From contig NZ_CP062005.1 of the NCBI RefSeq assembly GCF_014840935.1, forward strand, positions 2,294,001-2,358,000: a DNA stretch of 64,000 nt. Reading direction: 5' to 3'. Below the pieces are notes generated by a model that saw nothing but the letters and a program-made list of their open reading frames with translations, searched no databases and was not told where the DNA came from. Both the position numbers and the translations under genes were made by a program. This DNA comes from Halomonas sp. YLGW01. GTDB taxonomy: Bacteria; Pseudomonadota; Gammaproteobacteria; Pseudomonadales; Halomonadaceae. Below, one piece after another: positions 28,102 through 39,799 of this stretch; position 1 is the first letter of the stretch, and the number at the start of each line of letters is the position of its first letter.

Positions 28102-28155
28102 CGTGCTGAAAGCGTGACCGGCGCCTGACTCAGACACCGACAAGGAAGCCGATCT

Positions 28156-30588
<2,433 letters not shown>

Positions 30589-30697
30589 GATCCATCCTGT
30601 GATCCAGTTGGTCTTCAGACCCTAGGCCTTGGAATGCGGGCGGCGGCGGCGAACTTCAAGTCACGCCCCATGGATGAAGTCCGGAGCGAGGGGCCTG

Positions 30698-30753
30698 GGC
30701 TCACTCTTAGCTCAGCCCTGGCTCACTCCTAGTTCAGCCTGTGGCTCAGCCCT
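30698..30753. repeat. 22-bp imperfect tandem repeat upstream of lon
   Basis: The unit GGCTCACTCTTAGCTCAGCC followed by CT (30698-30719) recurs with few changes at 30720-30741 and as a half copy at 30743-30753. It sits between the DUF945 stop and the lon start, both leftward, probably in the lon promoter region. Confidence 0.75.
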
Positions 30754-30772
30754 CGCGCCAGGCCAGGGCCCA

Positions 30773-32038
30773 TCAGAGCAGCGGCAACAGCGGCCGACCG
30801 TTGATGCTGGGTCGGCCCTTTTCGACGACGATAGCCAGCCGCTCGGTGGTCATCGGCAAGCCCAACTGCATCAGCACCAGCGGCGGCACGCCCTGCCAAT
30901 CGAAGCGACCATCGAGGCGATTAAGCCAGTGCCGTTGCTGGTTGGGCCGATCGAGACGGGCAATCGACAGCGATTCGGCCCCTGCACCTTCGAAGGTCAG
31001 CTCGCCGCTGAGGCGGGTATCCATGGCGAACATCTCGCTGGTCAGAGCCAGGCGGTGAAGCGTCAGCCGGGGCGAGTCGGCGAGCAGCGCCAGTAGCTTG
31101 GGCTGGAGGCGTTCGAGAAGCGCGGCGAGCTCGGCGTCGTTGCGGGCGTCGAGAGCGGCGTCGACGGAATGGCCGCGCGCCGCCTCGGCATCCAGGGCGG
31201 CCTCGAGCGCGCGCACGGCCTCGGCATCGATGCGGGCCAGGGAGAAGTCGAGCTCCCCCGAGAGCAGCGGCTCGCCGCCGAGGCGGGCCTCGCCGAGGGC
31301 GAGGGTGCCGCCCAGCTGCAGCTCCTCGGCGCCAAGCGTCAGATCGCCCTGGTAGCTCAAGGCCTCGAGCTCGATGGCGGGGCTGGCCTTGCGCGCCAGC
31401 ATCAGGCGATCCAGGGCGAGACGCCCCTGCTGATCACGCTGCCGACCCGCCTCGTCCTGGCGATAGCGGGCCGTGATGCTCAGGCGCCCCACCCGGAGAC
31501 GCTCCTTGCCGTGGAGGACTTCCCAGGGGGCGAGCTCGCCTGCCAGGCGCAGGTCCCCGGGCTCGCCGTCGAGGGTCAGGTGACCGCCTCGCATGGAAAG
31601 CCTGGCGCCCGCGTGCTCCGCCTCGAAGGCGGCGAGATCGAGCCGGCCGGCGACCGCCCCGCTCAGGGTTTCAAACTCGGCACTCCAGCGCGGGGGCGCC
31701 GCCTCGAGGCGCTCGGCGAAGAGCCGCTGCCCCTGCTCGTCGAGCAGCAGCTCGAGCTCCCCGGAGAGCCGGGTGCTGGCGAGGCCGTGGCGTGCGGTAT
31801 AGGGCAGGTGAAGGGTCCAGCCGTCATCGAGCCGAGGGCTGATGACGAGCTCGCCCTGGGAGGTGAACCAGCCCCGCTCGCTTGTCCGACGCTCGACCAT
31901 GACCTCGCCGCGGGCCTCGATGGCCTCGAGGCCATCCGTCAGCTCGGCCTCGAATCGTTCGCTTGAGTAGGCCTGGGCGGCGAGATAGCCGCCCCCCAGC
32001 AGTGCGACCGCCATGGCGGCCATGAGTCCCTTGCGCAT
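30773..32038 (-). CDS. DUF945 (YdgA-like) envelope protein
   Basis: The 421-residue protein has an N-terminal hydrophobic segment (about 4-23) that can be an uncleaved anchor or signal, followed by the SSERFEAELTDGLEAIEARG-type start of the DUF945 family. The rest is a long soluble, beta-rich region with repeated LSGELxx patterns, ending in a conserved KGRPSINGRPLLPLL. It resembles E. coli YdgA, whose role is unknown but which is linked to the envelope. GAGGGAG lies upstream of the ATG. It is followed by tandem repeats and lon on the same strand. Confidence 0.8.
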   Translation of the reverse strand: MRKGLMAAMAVALLGGGYLAAQAYSSERFEAELTDGLEAIEARGEVMVERRTSERGWFTSQGELVISPRLDDGWTLHLPYTARHGLASTRLSGELELLLDEQGQRLFAERLEAAPPRWSAEFETLSGAVAGRLDLAAFEAEHAGARLSMRGGHLTLDGEPGDLRLAGELAPWEVLHGKERLRVGRLSITARYRQDEAGRQRDQQGRLALDRLMLARKASPAIELEALSYQGDLTLGAEELQLGGTLALGEARLGGEPLLSGELDFSLARIDAEAVRALEAALDAEAARGHSVDAALDARNDAELAALLERLQPKLLALLADSPRLTLHRLALTSEMFAMDTRLSGELTFEGAGAESLSIARLDRPNQQRHWLNRLDGRFDWQGVPPLVLMQLGLPMTTERLAIVVEKGRPSINGRPLLPLL

Positions 32039-32100
32039 CGTGCTCCCTCACAGGCAGCGTCATCGCCTGGCGATGACGGTTGGACATGTCGGCGGCCTCA

Positions 32101-32124
32101 ACGGTGACCCGCCCTGGTCACCGT
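32101..32124 (-). terminator. Hairpin after pgpA
   Basis: ACGGTGACC and GGTCACCGT form a 9-bp stem with a 6-base loop, 21 bases past the pgpA stop. No T-tract follows. It is the likely 3' end of the nrdR-to-pgpA gene series. Confidence 0.45.
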
Positions 32125-32144
32125 CAACGCGGGCTGAGCTGAGT

Positions 32145-32618
32145 CTAGTGCAACCACAGCCAGAGGTGGATGGTACTCCAGGCATAGATGCCGGCCAGGA
32201 CATCATCGATCATGATGCCGAAGCCGCCGGCCACCCGTCGGTCGGCCCAGCGAATCGGCCAGGGCTTGTAGATATCGAAGACGCGGAAAATGGCGAAGCC
32301 CCATAGCGCCGCCTCCCAGGAGAATGGCACCGCCGCCATGGTGATCCAGTAGCCGACGAACTCGTCCCAGACGATGCCCGAGTGGTCATGGACCCCGAGG
32401 TCCCGAGAGGTGCGGTCACACAGCCAGATCCCCAGGAAATAGGCCACCACCACCACGCCCAGGTACCAAGCCAGCGGCAGATCGGTCATCAGCCAATAAA
32501 AAGGAATGGCGGCCAGGGTCCCGAAGGTGCCGGGGGCGAAGGGGACCACGCCGCTCCCCAGGCCGAAAGCCAGGAAATGGCTGGGGCGTCGCCAGACGCT
32601 GCCCGGTGCACGATTCAT
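32145..32618 (-). CDS. pgpA: Phosphatidylglycerophosphatase A
   Basis: Inner-membrane phosphatase that makes phosphatidylglycerol from phosphatidylglycerophosphate. The 157 residues contain FGLGSGVVPFAPGTFGTLAAIP (PgpA signature), DRTSRDLGVHDHSGIVWDEFVGYWI with the conserved acidic residues, and FRVFDIYKPWPI. There are about four membrane segments. The ATG overlaps the thiL stop (ATGA) and its GGAGC site lies inside thiL, so the two are coupled. It is last gene of the nrdR-rib-nusB-thiL-pgpA cluster, as in Pseudomonas. Confidence 0.95.
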   Translation of the reverse strand: MNRAPGSVWRRPSHFLAFGLGSGVVPFAPGTFGTLAAIPFYWLMTDLPLAWYLGVVVVAYFLGIWLCDRTSRDLGVHDHSGIVWDEFVGYWITMAAVPFSWEAALWGFAIFRVFDIYKPWPIRWADRRVAGGFGIMIDDVLAGIYAWSTIHLWLWLH

Positions 32619-33610
32619 GACGTTGCTCCTGAAAAGTGTTGCCAGCCGCCGGGGCCGGCCGCTTCCGCCCCGCGGATACCCGGGGTGGCACAGAAGCGCC
32701 CGATGACCGTCAGCGGCAGGCCGAGGGCATCCAGCGCCTCGCGGGCCGAGTCGAGTGCCGCCGCCGGCAGCCCGACCAGCAGTTCGTAGTCATCGCCCCC
32801 GGTGAGCGCCGCCTGACGGGCGCCCTCCTCGCCCAGCCGCGGGACCAGGCCCTCGGCCAGCGGCAGCGAGGCGAGATCCAGCTCCACACCGAGGCCCGAG
32901 GCATCACACAGATGCCCAAGGTCGGCGAGCAGACCGTCGGAGACATCGATCGCCGCGCTGGCGAGCCCGCGCAGCGCCTGACCGGCGGAGAGGCGCGGCT
33001 CGGGTAGGAGGTAGGCGGCCAGCAGAGGGTCGGCAAGCGAACGCTCGCCAGCCTGCCAGGCCGCCAGGCCGCCGGCGCCACCGCCCAGGCTGCCGGTGAC
33101 GGCCAGCAGGTCGCCGTCGCGGGCGCCGTGGCGGGTCAGGGCCTCGCCGGGCGGTACCTCGCCGTGCACGGTAACGCTCACCGCCAGGCCGCCGCGGGTC
33201 ACGTCGCCGCCCACCAGGTCGACCCTGGCCCGGGCACAGAGGGTATCAAAGCCCTCTGCGAAGGGCGCAAGCCAGGCCTCGTCGGCTTGATCGAGGGTCA
33301 GGGCCATCAGACACCAGCGGGGGGTGGCGCCCATCGCCGCCAGGTCGCTGAGGCTGACCGCCAGCGCCCGGTGACCGATGGCCGCGGCGGGCGCCTCGCG
33401 GGGGAAGTGGACGTCGGCCACCGAGGTATCAACGCTGACCGCCAGCTGATGCCCCGGCGTGGGGGTCAACAGGGTACAGTCGTCTCCCACGCCCAGCGCC
33501 ACTCCGGCGCCCCGGGCGGGGCGGGTGAAGTGGCGGGCGATCATCTCGAACTCGCTCGGCGAGGCGCCCGTGCTCGGGCGTGGCGTCGGCTTGTGCATCG
33601 CGAGAGACAT
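32615..33610 (-). CDS. thiL: Thiamine-monophosphate kinase
   Basis: Phosphorylates thiamine monophosphate to the active diphosphate. The 331-residue protein has the N-terminal SEFEMIARHF (metal-binding glutamate region), GVGDDCTLL, VSVDTSVADVHFP, SLSDLAAMGATPRW, and the later SAAIDVSDGLLADLGHLC and LTGGDDYELL motifs, all typical of ThiL. I place the start at ATG 33610, one base after the nusB stop; ATG 33598 is an alternative. Neither has a strong Shine-Dalgarno, consistent with coupled translation. Confidence 0.95.
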   Translation of the reverse strand: MSLAMHKPTPRPSTGASPSEFEMIARHFTRPARGAGVALGVGDDCTLLTPTPGHQLAVSVDTSVADVHFPREAPAAAIGHRALAVSLSDLAAMGATPRWCLMALTLDQADEAWLAPFAEGFDTLCARARVDLVGGDVTRGGLAVSVTVHGEVPPGEALTRHGARDGDLLAVTGSLGGGAGGLAAWQAGERSLADPLLAAYLLPEPRLSAGQALRGLASAAIDVSDGLLADLGHLCDASGLGVELDLASLPLAEGLVPRLGEEGARQAALTGGDDYELLVGLPAAALDSAREALDALGLPLTVIGRFCATPGIRGAEAAGPGGWQHFSGATS

Positions 33611-33611
33611 C

Positions 33612-34121
33612 TCAGCGGCGGGCGCTGACCTCGGCATAACGCAGACGCGCCGCGAGCTTGTCCAGCAGGCCGTTGATGTACTTGTGACCGTCGGTGGCGC
33701 CGAAGGACTTGGCGAGCTCCACGCCCTCGTTGATCACCGCGCGATACGGGACCTCGAGGCGGCGAGACAGCTCATAGGTGCCCAGGCGCAGGATGGCCAG
33801 CTCGATGCTGTCGAGATCCTCGAGACGGCGATCGAGCAGCGGTGCCAGCGACGCATCCAGGTCGCTCTGGAAGCGCACCACGTTGTGCACCAGCTCATGG
33901 AACAGCGCCAGGTCGGCGATCTCCATGACCTTGTGCCAGTTCTCGTGATCCTCCAGGTCGTCATCGGCGATCTGGCTGCGGAACTCGGCCTCGATGGTGC
34001 TGACCGGCTTGCCGGTCATCTGCCAGGTGTAGATGGCCTGCACCGCCAGCTCACGGGCGGCATGGCGAGCCAGCTGGCTCTTCGACGGCGCCCGACGCGC
34101 GCTGTCCGAGGAACGGCTCAT
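33612..34121 (-). CDS. nusB: Transcription antitermination factor NusB
   Basis: Binds NusE (S10) and boxA RNA for antitermination in rRNA operons. The 169 residues show [20 protein letters not shown] (RNA-binding helix), the FHELVHNV stretch, and the C-terminal [34 protein letters not shown] signature in pieces. A basic N-terminal leader of about 15 residues is longer than in E. coli. GGAGG lies 8 bases before the ATG; the ATG overlaps the ribH stop (ATGA). Confidence 0.97.
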   Translation of the reverse strand: MSRSSDSARRAPSKSQLARHAARELAVQAIYTWQMTGKPVSTIEAEFRSQIADDDLEDHENWHKVMEIADLALFHELVHNVVRFQSDLDASLAPLLDRRLEDLDSIELAILRLGTYELSRRLEVPYRAVINEGVELAKSFGATDGHKYINGLLDKLAARLRYAEVSARR

Positions 34122-34600
34122 GCCTCACCTCCGAACTGCTTGAGCAGGGAGACCATCTCCATGGCGGCCATGGCGGCCTCGGCGCCCTTGTTGCCGGCCT
34201 TGGTGCCGGCCCGTTCGATGGCCTGCTCGATGGAGTTGACCGTCAGCACGCCGTTGGCGATCGGGGTATCGAACTGCAGCTGCAGGGTGCCGAGCGCATT
34301 GTTGCAGCTGCCGGCGACATGCTCGAAGTGCGGTGTGCCGCCGCGGATCACCGCACCGAGGGCGATCACCGCATCCGGGCTCGCCACCTGAAGGGCACGC
34401 TTGACCGCCAGCGGCAGCTCCCAGGCCCCCGGCACATGGACGATATCGATATGTTCGGCGTCCACGCCATGGCGCACCAGGCTGTCCACGGCACCTTCGA
34501 CCAGACTGTCGACCACATGGTGGTTGAAGCGGCCCACCACGATCACGTAGCGGCCATCGACGTCGGTGAAGCTACCTTCGACTTGGGAGATCGGTTGCAT
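34118..34600 (-). CDS. ribH: 6,7-dimethyl-8-ribityllumazine synthase
   Basis: Penultimate riboflavin step: condenses the aminouracil with dihydroxybutanone phosphate; usually forms an icosahedral shell. The 160 residues contain [46 protein letters not shown] with the catalytic histidine, and [20 protein letters not shown] 34600 is chosen over 34609 because AGGA is 8 bases upstream and the sequence then begins as in the family. It overlaps nusB at its 3' end. Confidence 0.96.
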   Translation of the reverse strand: MQPISQVEGSFTDVDGRYVIVVGRFNHHVVDSLVEGAVDSLVRHGVDAEHIDIVHVPGAWELPLAVKRALQVASPDAVIALGAVIRGGTPHFEHVAGSCNNALGTLQLQFDTPIANGVLTVNSIEQAIERAGTKAGNKGAEAAMAAMEMVSLLKQFGGEA

Positions 34601-34710
34601 GCTTGTCATCCTGCTTGAATCTTCACGGCGCCCCGCGGGGCGTCTGGGTGTTGCGATCAACGCCCGGGCGCTCGTGATGAGCACTGGCCCGGGCGGTACG
34701 AAATCGGGGA

Positions 34711-35916
34711 TCAGGGGCTCAAGCGCTCGACCACTTCCAGATCGAAGCCGGAGAGGGCCGAGAACTTCCAGGGCGAGCTCAGCAGCCGCATCTTACCCAC
34801 GCCCAGGTGGCGCAGGATCTGCGAGCCGGTGCCGATGGTCAGGTAATTCCCGGCGCCATCGGAATCGCTGGAGCGCGGTGCGCGCTTGCGTTCGAGCAGC
34901 ACATCGAGCTGATCCTTGAGGTCGGTGTCCTGGCGCGCATCGTCGAGCAGGACGAAGACGCCGCTATCGGCGTCGGCGATCTCGGCCAACGCCTTCTGGG
35001 CGGTCCAGCTCTGGCTGCCCGGGCGGGTCAGGGTCAGGATGTCGCGCAGGGTATCGGCCAGGTGCACACGCACCGTGGTCGGCTCCTCGGCGCGGGGCGT
35101 GCCCTTGACCAGTGCCAGGTGGTGGGCGCCCTGGATGCTGTCGCGGAAGACATGCAGGGTCAGCTCGCCGTATGCGGTCTCCACCGGCGAGGCCTCGAGA
35201 TGATCCACGGTCTGCTCGGTATGAATGCGGTAGTGGATCAGATCGGCGATGGTGCCCATCTTCAGGCCATGCTCGGCGGCGAAGCGCTCGAGCTCCGGGC
35301 GACGCGCCATGCTGCCGTCGTCGTTCATTACCTCGCAGATCACGCCACTGGGATCGAACCCGGCCATCGCCGCGAGATCGCAGGCCGCCTCGGTGTGACC
35401 GGCGCGACGCAACACGCCGCCCGGTTCGGCCATCAGCGGGAAGATATGGCCCGGCTGGACGATATCGCTCGCCTTGGCATCGCGAGCCGAGGCGGCACGC
35501 ACGGTGCGGGCGCGATCGGCGGCGGAGATGCCGGTGGAGACGCCTTCGGCGGCCTCGATGGACAGGGTGAACTTGGTGCCGAAGCCGGAGCCGTTGTCGT
35601 GCACCATCAGCGGCAACTTGAGTCGCTCGCAGCGCTCGCGGGTCATCGGCAGGCAGATCAGGCCGCGGGCATGGCGAGCCATGAAGTTGATATGCTCGGC
35701 CTCGACCTTCTCGGCGGCCATGATGATATCGCCTTCGTTCTCGCGATCCTCATCGTCCATGAGGATGACCATCTTGCCCTGTCGGATGTCCTCGACCAGG
35801 TCCTCGATACGCGCCAGGTCGCCGGCGCCAGGGGCCGGTGCACTTGCGTCGCTGGCGGCCTGGGAAGCTCCGGCCTGGGAAGAAGGGTCCTGAGACAGGT
35901 CCTTGGAAAGCGCCAT
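34711..35916 (-). CDS. ribB: Dihydroxybutanone-phosphate synthase with dead GTP cyclohydrolase II-like domain (RibBX)
   Basis: The N-terminal half (about 35-235) is a complete 3,4-dihydroxy-2-butanone-4-phosphate synthase with [15 protein letters not shown] and the catalytic HTEAACDLA, making the four-carbon precursor of riboflavin. The C-terminal half follows GTP cyclohydrolase II in outline ([21 protein letters not shown] and [16 protein letters not shown]). It lacks the zinc site: where RibA has a CLTGD and CDCG pattern there are no cysteines, and the RQEGRGIG segment is replaced. I therefore call it a RibBX variant rather than bifunctional RibBA. GGAG sits 6 bases before the ATG. An N-terminal tail of about 30 residues rich in Ala and Ser is low-complexity. 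Confidence 0.92.
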   Translation of the reverse strand: MALSKDLSQDPSSQAGASQAASDASAPAPGAGDLARIEDLVEDIRQGKMVILMDDEDRENEGDIIMAAEKVEAEHINFMARHARGLICLPMTRERCERLKLPLMVHDNGSGFGTKFTLSIEAAEGVSTGISAADRARTVRAASARDAKASDIVQPGHIFPLMAEPGGVLRRAGHTEAACDLAAMAGFDPSGVICEVMNDDGSMARRPELERFAAEHGLKMGTIADLIHYRIHTEQTVDHLEASPVETAYGELTLHVFRDSIQGAHHLALVKGTPRAEEPTTVRVHLADTLRDILTLTRPGSQSWTAQKALAEIADADSGVFVLLDDARQDTDLKDQLDVLLERKRAPRSSDSDGAGNYLTIGTGSQILRHLGVGKMRLLSSPWKFSALSGFDLEVVERLSP

Positions 35917-36128
35917 GAGGTCTCCGAATTACTGTGCGTGCTGGCGTCAACGGAAGGCGCCGCAAACCGGGGCGCCGCTGGAAACAGCGGATGCAGCTGG
36001 CGCCGACGGGCTGCCGGCGGAATGCCGCCGACAGCGAAATCGGCGCTCAGGGTACCTTGGCAAGCCGCGCGGCGCCAGCATTCGACCGCCGCCGAATCGC
36101 CCTCACCGTCACGGTCTCATGCTCACGC

Positions 36129-37262
36129 TCAGGGCGACTGGCGCTGGGGGCGCGCAATGATCCGCCAGTCGCGGCCCACGGCGCGGATATCGAGAACATC
36201 CAGCGGCCGCTGCTGCGCCATGCGCTCGAGCCCGGGCAGGGCCACCAGGGGGCGAGCCTCGCCGCCGAGCAGGGTCGGTGCCACGTAAAGCTGCATCTCG
36301 TCGACCAGCTGGGCATCGAGCATGCCGCCGGCGAGCGTCGCCCCGGTCTCCAGCAGCACCTCGTTGGCCTGCTCTTCCCGGGCCAGGTGCTCGAGCAGCG
36401 CGGCCAGATCGACCCGGCCATCGGTCCCCGACGGCAGCTGTAGCACCTCGGCCCCGGCGGCCTCGAGCCGTGCCTGACGCTCGGCATCCCGAGTGCAGGT
36501 CGCGACCAGGGTGCGGCCGGGCTCGCTCAGGCAGGCCGCGGCCAGCGGCAGGCGCAGCCGGGAGTCGACGATCACCCTCAGCGGCTGGCGGCGGGCGATC
36601 GCCTCACCGTCCTCGAGGTCGAGCTGGGAGGCCCGCACGGTGAGCCGCGAGTTGTCGAAGATGATCGAATCCACGCCGCTGATCACCGCACTGGAGCGGG
36701 CACGCAGGCGCTGCACCTCGGTGCGCGCCCGGGGGCCGGTGATCCATTGAGACTCCCCGGAGCGCATCGCCGTGCGCCCGTCGAGGCTCATCGCCATCTT
36801 CATGCGCACGAAGGGGCGACCCCGGGTCATGCGGGAGATAAACCCCGGGTTCAGCGCCCGGGCCTCTTCCTCGAGCAGCCCGCATTCCACCTCGATGCCG
36901 GCCTCGCGCAGCATGGCGAAGCCCTGCCCCGCCACCGCCGCGTGGGGGTCCTGCATCGCGGCCACCACCTTCTTTACGCCGGCCTCGATCAGCGCCTGGG
37001 CGCAGGGGCCGGTGCGGCCGTGATGCGCACAGGGTTCCAGGGTCACATAGGCGGTGGCACCGCGGGCCTCGTCGCCGGCATCCCGCAGGGCATGGATCTC
37101 GGCATGGGGCTCGCCGGCACGCTCGTGATAGCCCTCGCCGACGATCTGGCGGCGCTTGACCAGCACGCAGCCGACCCGGGGGTTGGGGTCGGTGGTATAG
37201 AGGCCGCGGCGGGCCAGGGTCAGGGCACGGGCCATGAAGGCTTCCGGAGTCGCAGTGGCCAT
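36129..37262 (-). CDS. ribD: Bifunctional riboflavin deaminase-reductase
   Basis: Performs the second and third riboflavin steps: deamination and side-chain reduction. The deaminase domain (about 1-145) has the zinc motif HAEIHALRDAG and PCAHHGRTGPC; the reductase domain (about 146-375) has MKMAMSLDGRTAM and the NADPH region near VISGVDSIIFDN. I start it at ATG 37262, with AGGA 8 bases upstream; ATG 37268 is two codons earlier. It follows nrdR by about 30 bp. A 212-bp gap to ribBX contains neither the riboflavin synthase gene found there in Pseudomonas nor an FMN riboswitch. Confidence 0.95.
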   Translation of the reverse strand: MATATPEAFMARALTLARRGLYTTDPNPRVGCVLVKRRQIVGEGYHERAGEPHAEIHALRDAGDEARGATAYVTLEPCAHHGRTGPCAQALIEAGVKKVVAAMQDPHAAVAGQGFAMLREAGIEVECGLLEEEARALNPGFISRMTRGRPFVRMKMAMSLDGRTAMRSGESQWITGPRARTEVQRLRARSSAVISGVDSIIFDNSRLTVRASQLDLEDGEAIARRQPLRVIVDSRLRLPLAAACLSEPGRTLVATCTRDAERQARLEAAGAEVLQLPSGTDGRVDLAALLEHLAREEQANEVLLETGATLAGGMLDAQLVDEMQLYVAPTLLGGEARPLVALPGLERMAQQRPLDVLDIRAVGRDWRIIARPQRQSP

Positions 37263-37291
37263 GGGCATCCTATGCAGGTGGAAGGACAGAC

Positions 37292-37771
37292 TCAGTGATC
37301 GTCCTGGGGAGAGAAGCTCGGCTCCTGGGCCAGGCGGTCGATCTCGGCCCGGAACTCGTCGATGTCCTGGAAGCGCCGATAGACCGAGGCGAAGCGGATA
37401 TAGGCGACCTGATCGAGACGCTTCAGGGCATCCATCACCTCCTGACCGACCTCGATGGCCTTGACCTCCCGCTCGCCCCGCGCGCGCAGGCGCTGGCGGA
37501 TGCGCTCGACGGCGGCCTCGATCGACTCGGCGCTCACCGGACGTTTCTCCAGCGCCCGGAGCATGCCGGCGCGTAGCTTGGCCTCGTCGAACGTCTCCCG
37601 CGATCCGTCCGCCTTGACGACTCGCGGCATCACAAGCTCGGCGGTCTCGTAGGTCGTGAAGCGTTCACCGCAGGCGGCACACTGACGACGGCGACGCACC
37701 TGATCGCCCTCGACGACCAGGCGCGAGTCGGTGACCTTGGTGTCATGGGTACCGCAGAAAGGACAATGCAT
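37292..37771 (-). CDS. nrdR: Ribonucleotide reductase regulator NrdR
   Basis: Zinc-finger ATP-cone repressor of ribonucleotide reductase genes. The 159 residues start [18 protein letters not shown] with zinc cysteines Cys3, Cys6, Cys31 and Cys34, followed by the ATP-cone domain (about 46-136) with [20 protein letters not shown]. Length is typical (about 150). It is first in the leftward cluster and divergent from the GH13 gene; the 162-bp gap between them must hold both promoters. Confidence 0.97.
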   Translation of the reverse strand: MHCPFCGTHDTKVTDSRLVVEGDQVRRRRQCAACGERFTTYETAELVMPRVVKADGSRETFDEAKLRAGMLRALEKRPVSAESIEAAVERIRQRLRARGEREVKAIEVGQEVMDALKRLDQVAYIRFASVYRRFQDIDEFRAEIDRLAQEPSFSPQDDH

Positions 37772-37933
37772 CGGCTGGATTCCGGCCTGTTCGACACAAC
37801 AACTCTTGAACTATTGTAACGATTTGGCCGCATGGCGCCCAGTCAGCCGTCACCTTTGGCACGTCCCCTGCATGAGGCCAAGGATTCCCCTATTGCCCGC
37901 CAGGCGCGTGTTCCGGCCTTCAAGGAGTCGTCC

Positions 37934-39733
37934 ATGAGCTCATCCCTGCCCCCTACGCCCCCCCGTCAGCTGGACGAAACCGGGTTCGTCGAGGCCGCCC
38001 GCGCGCGGCTGGAGGAGGTCTATGGCCCGCGTAGCGATGCGATCCTGCGCCGCCTGGTCACGCTGATCTCGCACCAGCGTGGTGCCATCGACGCTAGCCC
38101 CCGTCCATTGTGGAGCGAGCGGGATCAATGGCTGATCAGCTATGGCGACAGCCTGCTCGACGGCGATCGGGCACCCCTCGACGTGCTCAAGCGCTTCCTC
38201 GATGAACGCCTGGAGGACACCTTCAGCGGCGTGCATGTGCTGCCCTTCTTTCCGTGGAGCAGCGATGACGGCTTCTCGGTGGTGCACTACAAGGAGGTCA
38301 ACCCGGAGCTCGGTGACTGGCCACAGGTTCGTGCACTGGCCGAGAACCGGGACCTGATGGTCGACCTGGTGATCAACCATGTGTCGCGAGACTCGCTGTG
38401 GTTCGTCGATTACCTGGCCGACAGCCAGCCCGGGCGCGACTACTTCATCGAGATGGACCCGGCCACCGACCTGTCCCAGGTCACGCGGCCGCGCAACTCG
38501 CCGCTGCTGGTGCCGGTCAGCACCCGCCGCGGGACGCGCCACCTGTGGGCGACCTTCTCCGACGACCAGATCGATCTCAACTTCGACAACCCGGACGTAC
38601 TGATCGAGTTCGTCGGCATCCTGCTCTTCTACCTCCAGCAGGGCGCCCGCACCATTCGCCTGGATGCCATCGCCTACCTGTGGAAGGAGGTCGGCACCTC
38701 CTGCATCCATCTGCCCCAGACGCATGCCATCGTGCGCCTGCTGCGTGCAGTGGTCGATTACGTGGCACCGGGCACCCGGCTGATCACCGAGACCAACGTG
38801 CCGCATCGCGAGAACCTGAGCTACCTGGGACTCGAGCGCGCCACCAGGGAAGGCACGCCACCAGACGAGGCGCACCTGATCTATCAGTTCACCCTGCCCC
38901 CGCTATTGGTTCACACCCTGACCAGTGGCGATGCCTCGGCGCTGGCGCAATGGGCGAACAGCCTGCCGGCCCTGCCGTCGGGCTGCAGCTATTTCAACTT
39001 CACGGCCAGTCACGACGGCATCGGCGTGCGTGCCCTGGAAGGACTGCTGCCGCCGCATGAGGTCGAGACCCTGCTGGATCTCATGCACCGCTTCGGGGGC
39101 TTCGTCAGCATGAAGACCGACCCGGACGGCAAGGATACTCCCTACGAGATCAACATCGCCTACTTCGACGCCATGAAGGGCACCCGGCGCGGCGCCGATG
39201 CCTGGCAGGTCGAGCGCTTCCTGCTGAGCCAGAACCTGCTGCTGGCCCTGCAGGGCATTCCCGGTATCTACCTGCATTCCCTGACCGCGACCCTCAACGA
39301 CCATGAGGGGGTCGAACGCCGGGGGCAGTTGCGTGCCATCAACCGCCGCCGCTGGCAGCTTTCCGAACTCAATGAGCTGATCGACAGCCGCAGCACTCCG
39401 ACCCGCGAGGCCTTCGGCTCGCTCAAGCAGCGCCTCAGGCTTCGCGCCGCCGAGCCTTGCTTTCATCCCGAGGCACCCCAACGGGTGCTCGACACCGCGC
39501 CGGGCCTGTTCGCCATCGAGCGGGGCCCCCTGCCGGATGGCCGCCGGCTGCTGGCGATCTACAACATCAGCGACCAGCGCCAGCCCCTCGACCTGGCGGA
39601 GCTCGCCCAGGACCCCTGGCTCGACGTGCTCGCCGACTATGCCCCCTGGTCGCCGCAAGAGCGCGATGTGCTGCGGCCCTACCGCAGCCTATGGCTGGTG
39701 CAGCCGGGCCTCGACCAGGCGGAGCCGGCATGA
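37934..39733 (+). CDS. GH13_18 glycoside phosphorylase, probably glucosylglycerate phosphorylase
   Basis: The 599-residue cytoplasmic enzyme is a family GH13 (alpha/beta)8 barrel of the sucrose-phosphorylase subfamily: HVLPFFPWSSDDGFSVVHY, LVINHVSRDSLWF, the nucleophile motif RLDAIAYLWKE, the acid/base ITETNVPH, and TASHDGIG with the third acid. Known activities in this subfamily are phosphorolysis of sucrose, sucrose-6'-phosphate and glucosylglycerate. I favour glucosylglycerate because the synthase and phosphatase of its phosphate ester lie 4-5 kb away. It would release glucose-1-phosphate and glycerate, recovering carbon when salt falls. AAGGAG 7 bases before ATG 37934 fixes the start. It is divergent from nrdR and convergent with the sulfur operon. 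Confidence 0.82.
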   Translation: MSSSLPPTPPRQLDETGFVEAARARLEEVYGPRSDAILRRLVTLISHQRGAIDASPRPLWSERDQWLISYGDSLLDGDRAPLDVLKRFLDERLEDTFSGVHVLPFFPWSSDDGFSVVHYKEVNPELGDWPQVRALAENRDLMVDLVINHVSRDSLWFVDYLADSQPGRDYFIEMDPATDLSQVTRPRNSPLLVPVSTRRGTRHLWATFSDDQIDLNFDNPDVLIEFVGILLFYLQQGARTIRLDAIAYLWKEVGTSCIHLPQTHAIVRLLRAVVDYVAPGTRLITETNVPHRENLSYLGLERATREGTPPDEAHLIYQFTLPPLLVHTLTSGDASALAQWANSLPALPSGCSYFNFTASHDGIGVRALEGLLPPHEVETLLDLMHRFGGFVSMKTDPDGKDTPYEINIAYFDAMKGTRRGADAWQVERFLLSQNLLLALQGIPGIYLHSLTATLNDHEGVERRGQLRAINRRRWQLSELNELIDSRSTPTREAFGSLKQRLRLRAAEPCFHPEAPQRVLDTAPGLFAIERGPLPDGRRLLAIYNISDQRQPLDLAELAQDPWLDVLADYAPWSPQERDVLRPYRSLWLVQPGLDQAEPA

Positions 39734-39799
39734 TCCAGAACGGACGGAACGTACCAAGACCAAACTGAGCCGGACCGAAGCGAGCCAGCCTGGCGCTCA

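Noticed and set aside
28055-28155. TPP riboswitch before thiB
   Set aside because: No CTGAGA or ACCTGATCTGG-type core is present and the gap is too short; only a simple hairpin is seen.
35917-36128. FMN riboswitch before ribBX
   Set aside because: The conserved words of the riboflavin element are not present on the minus strand.
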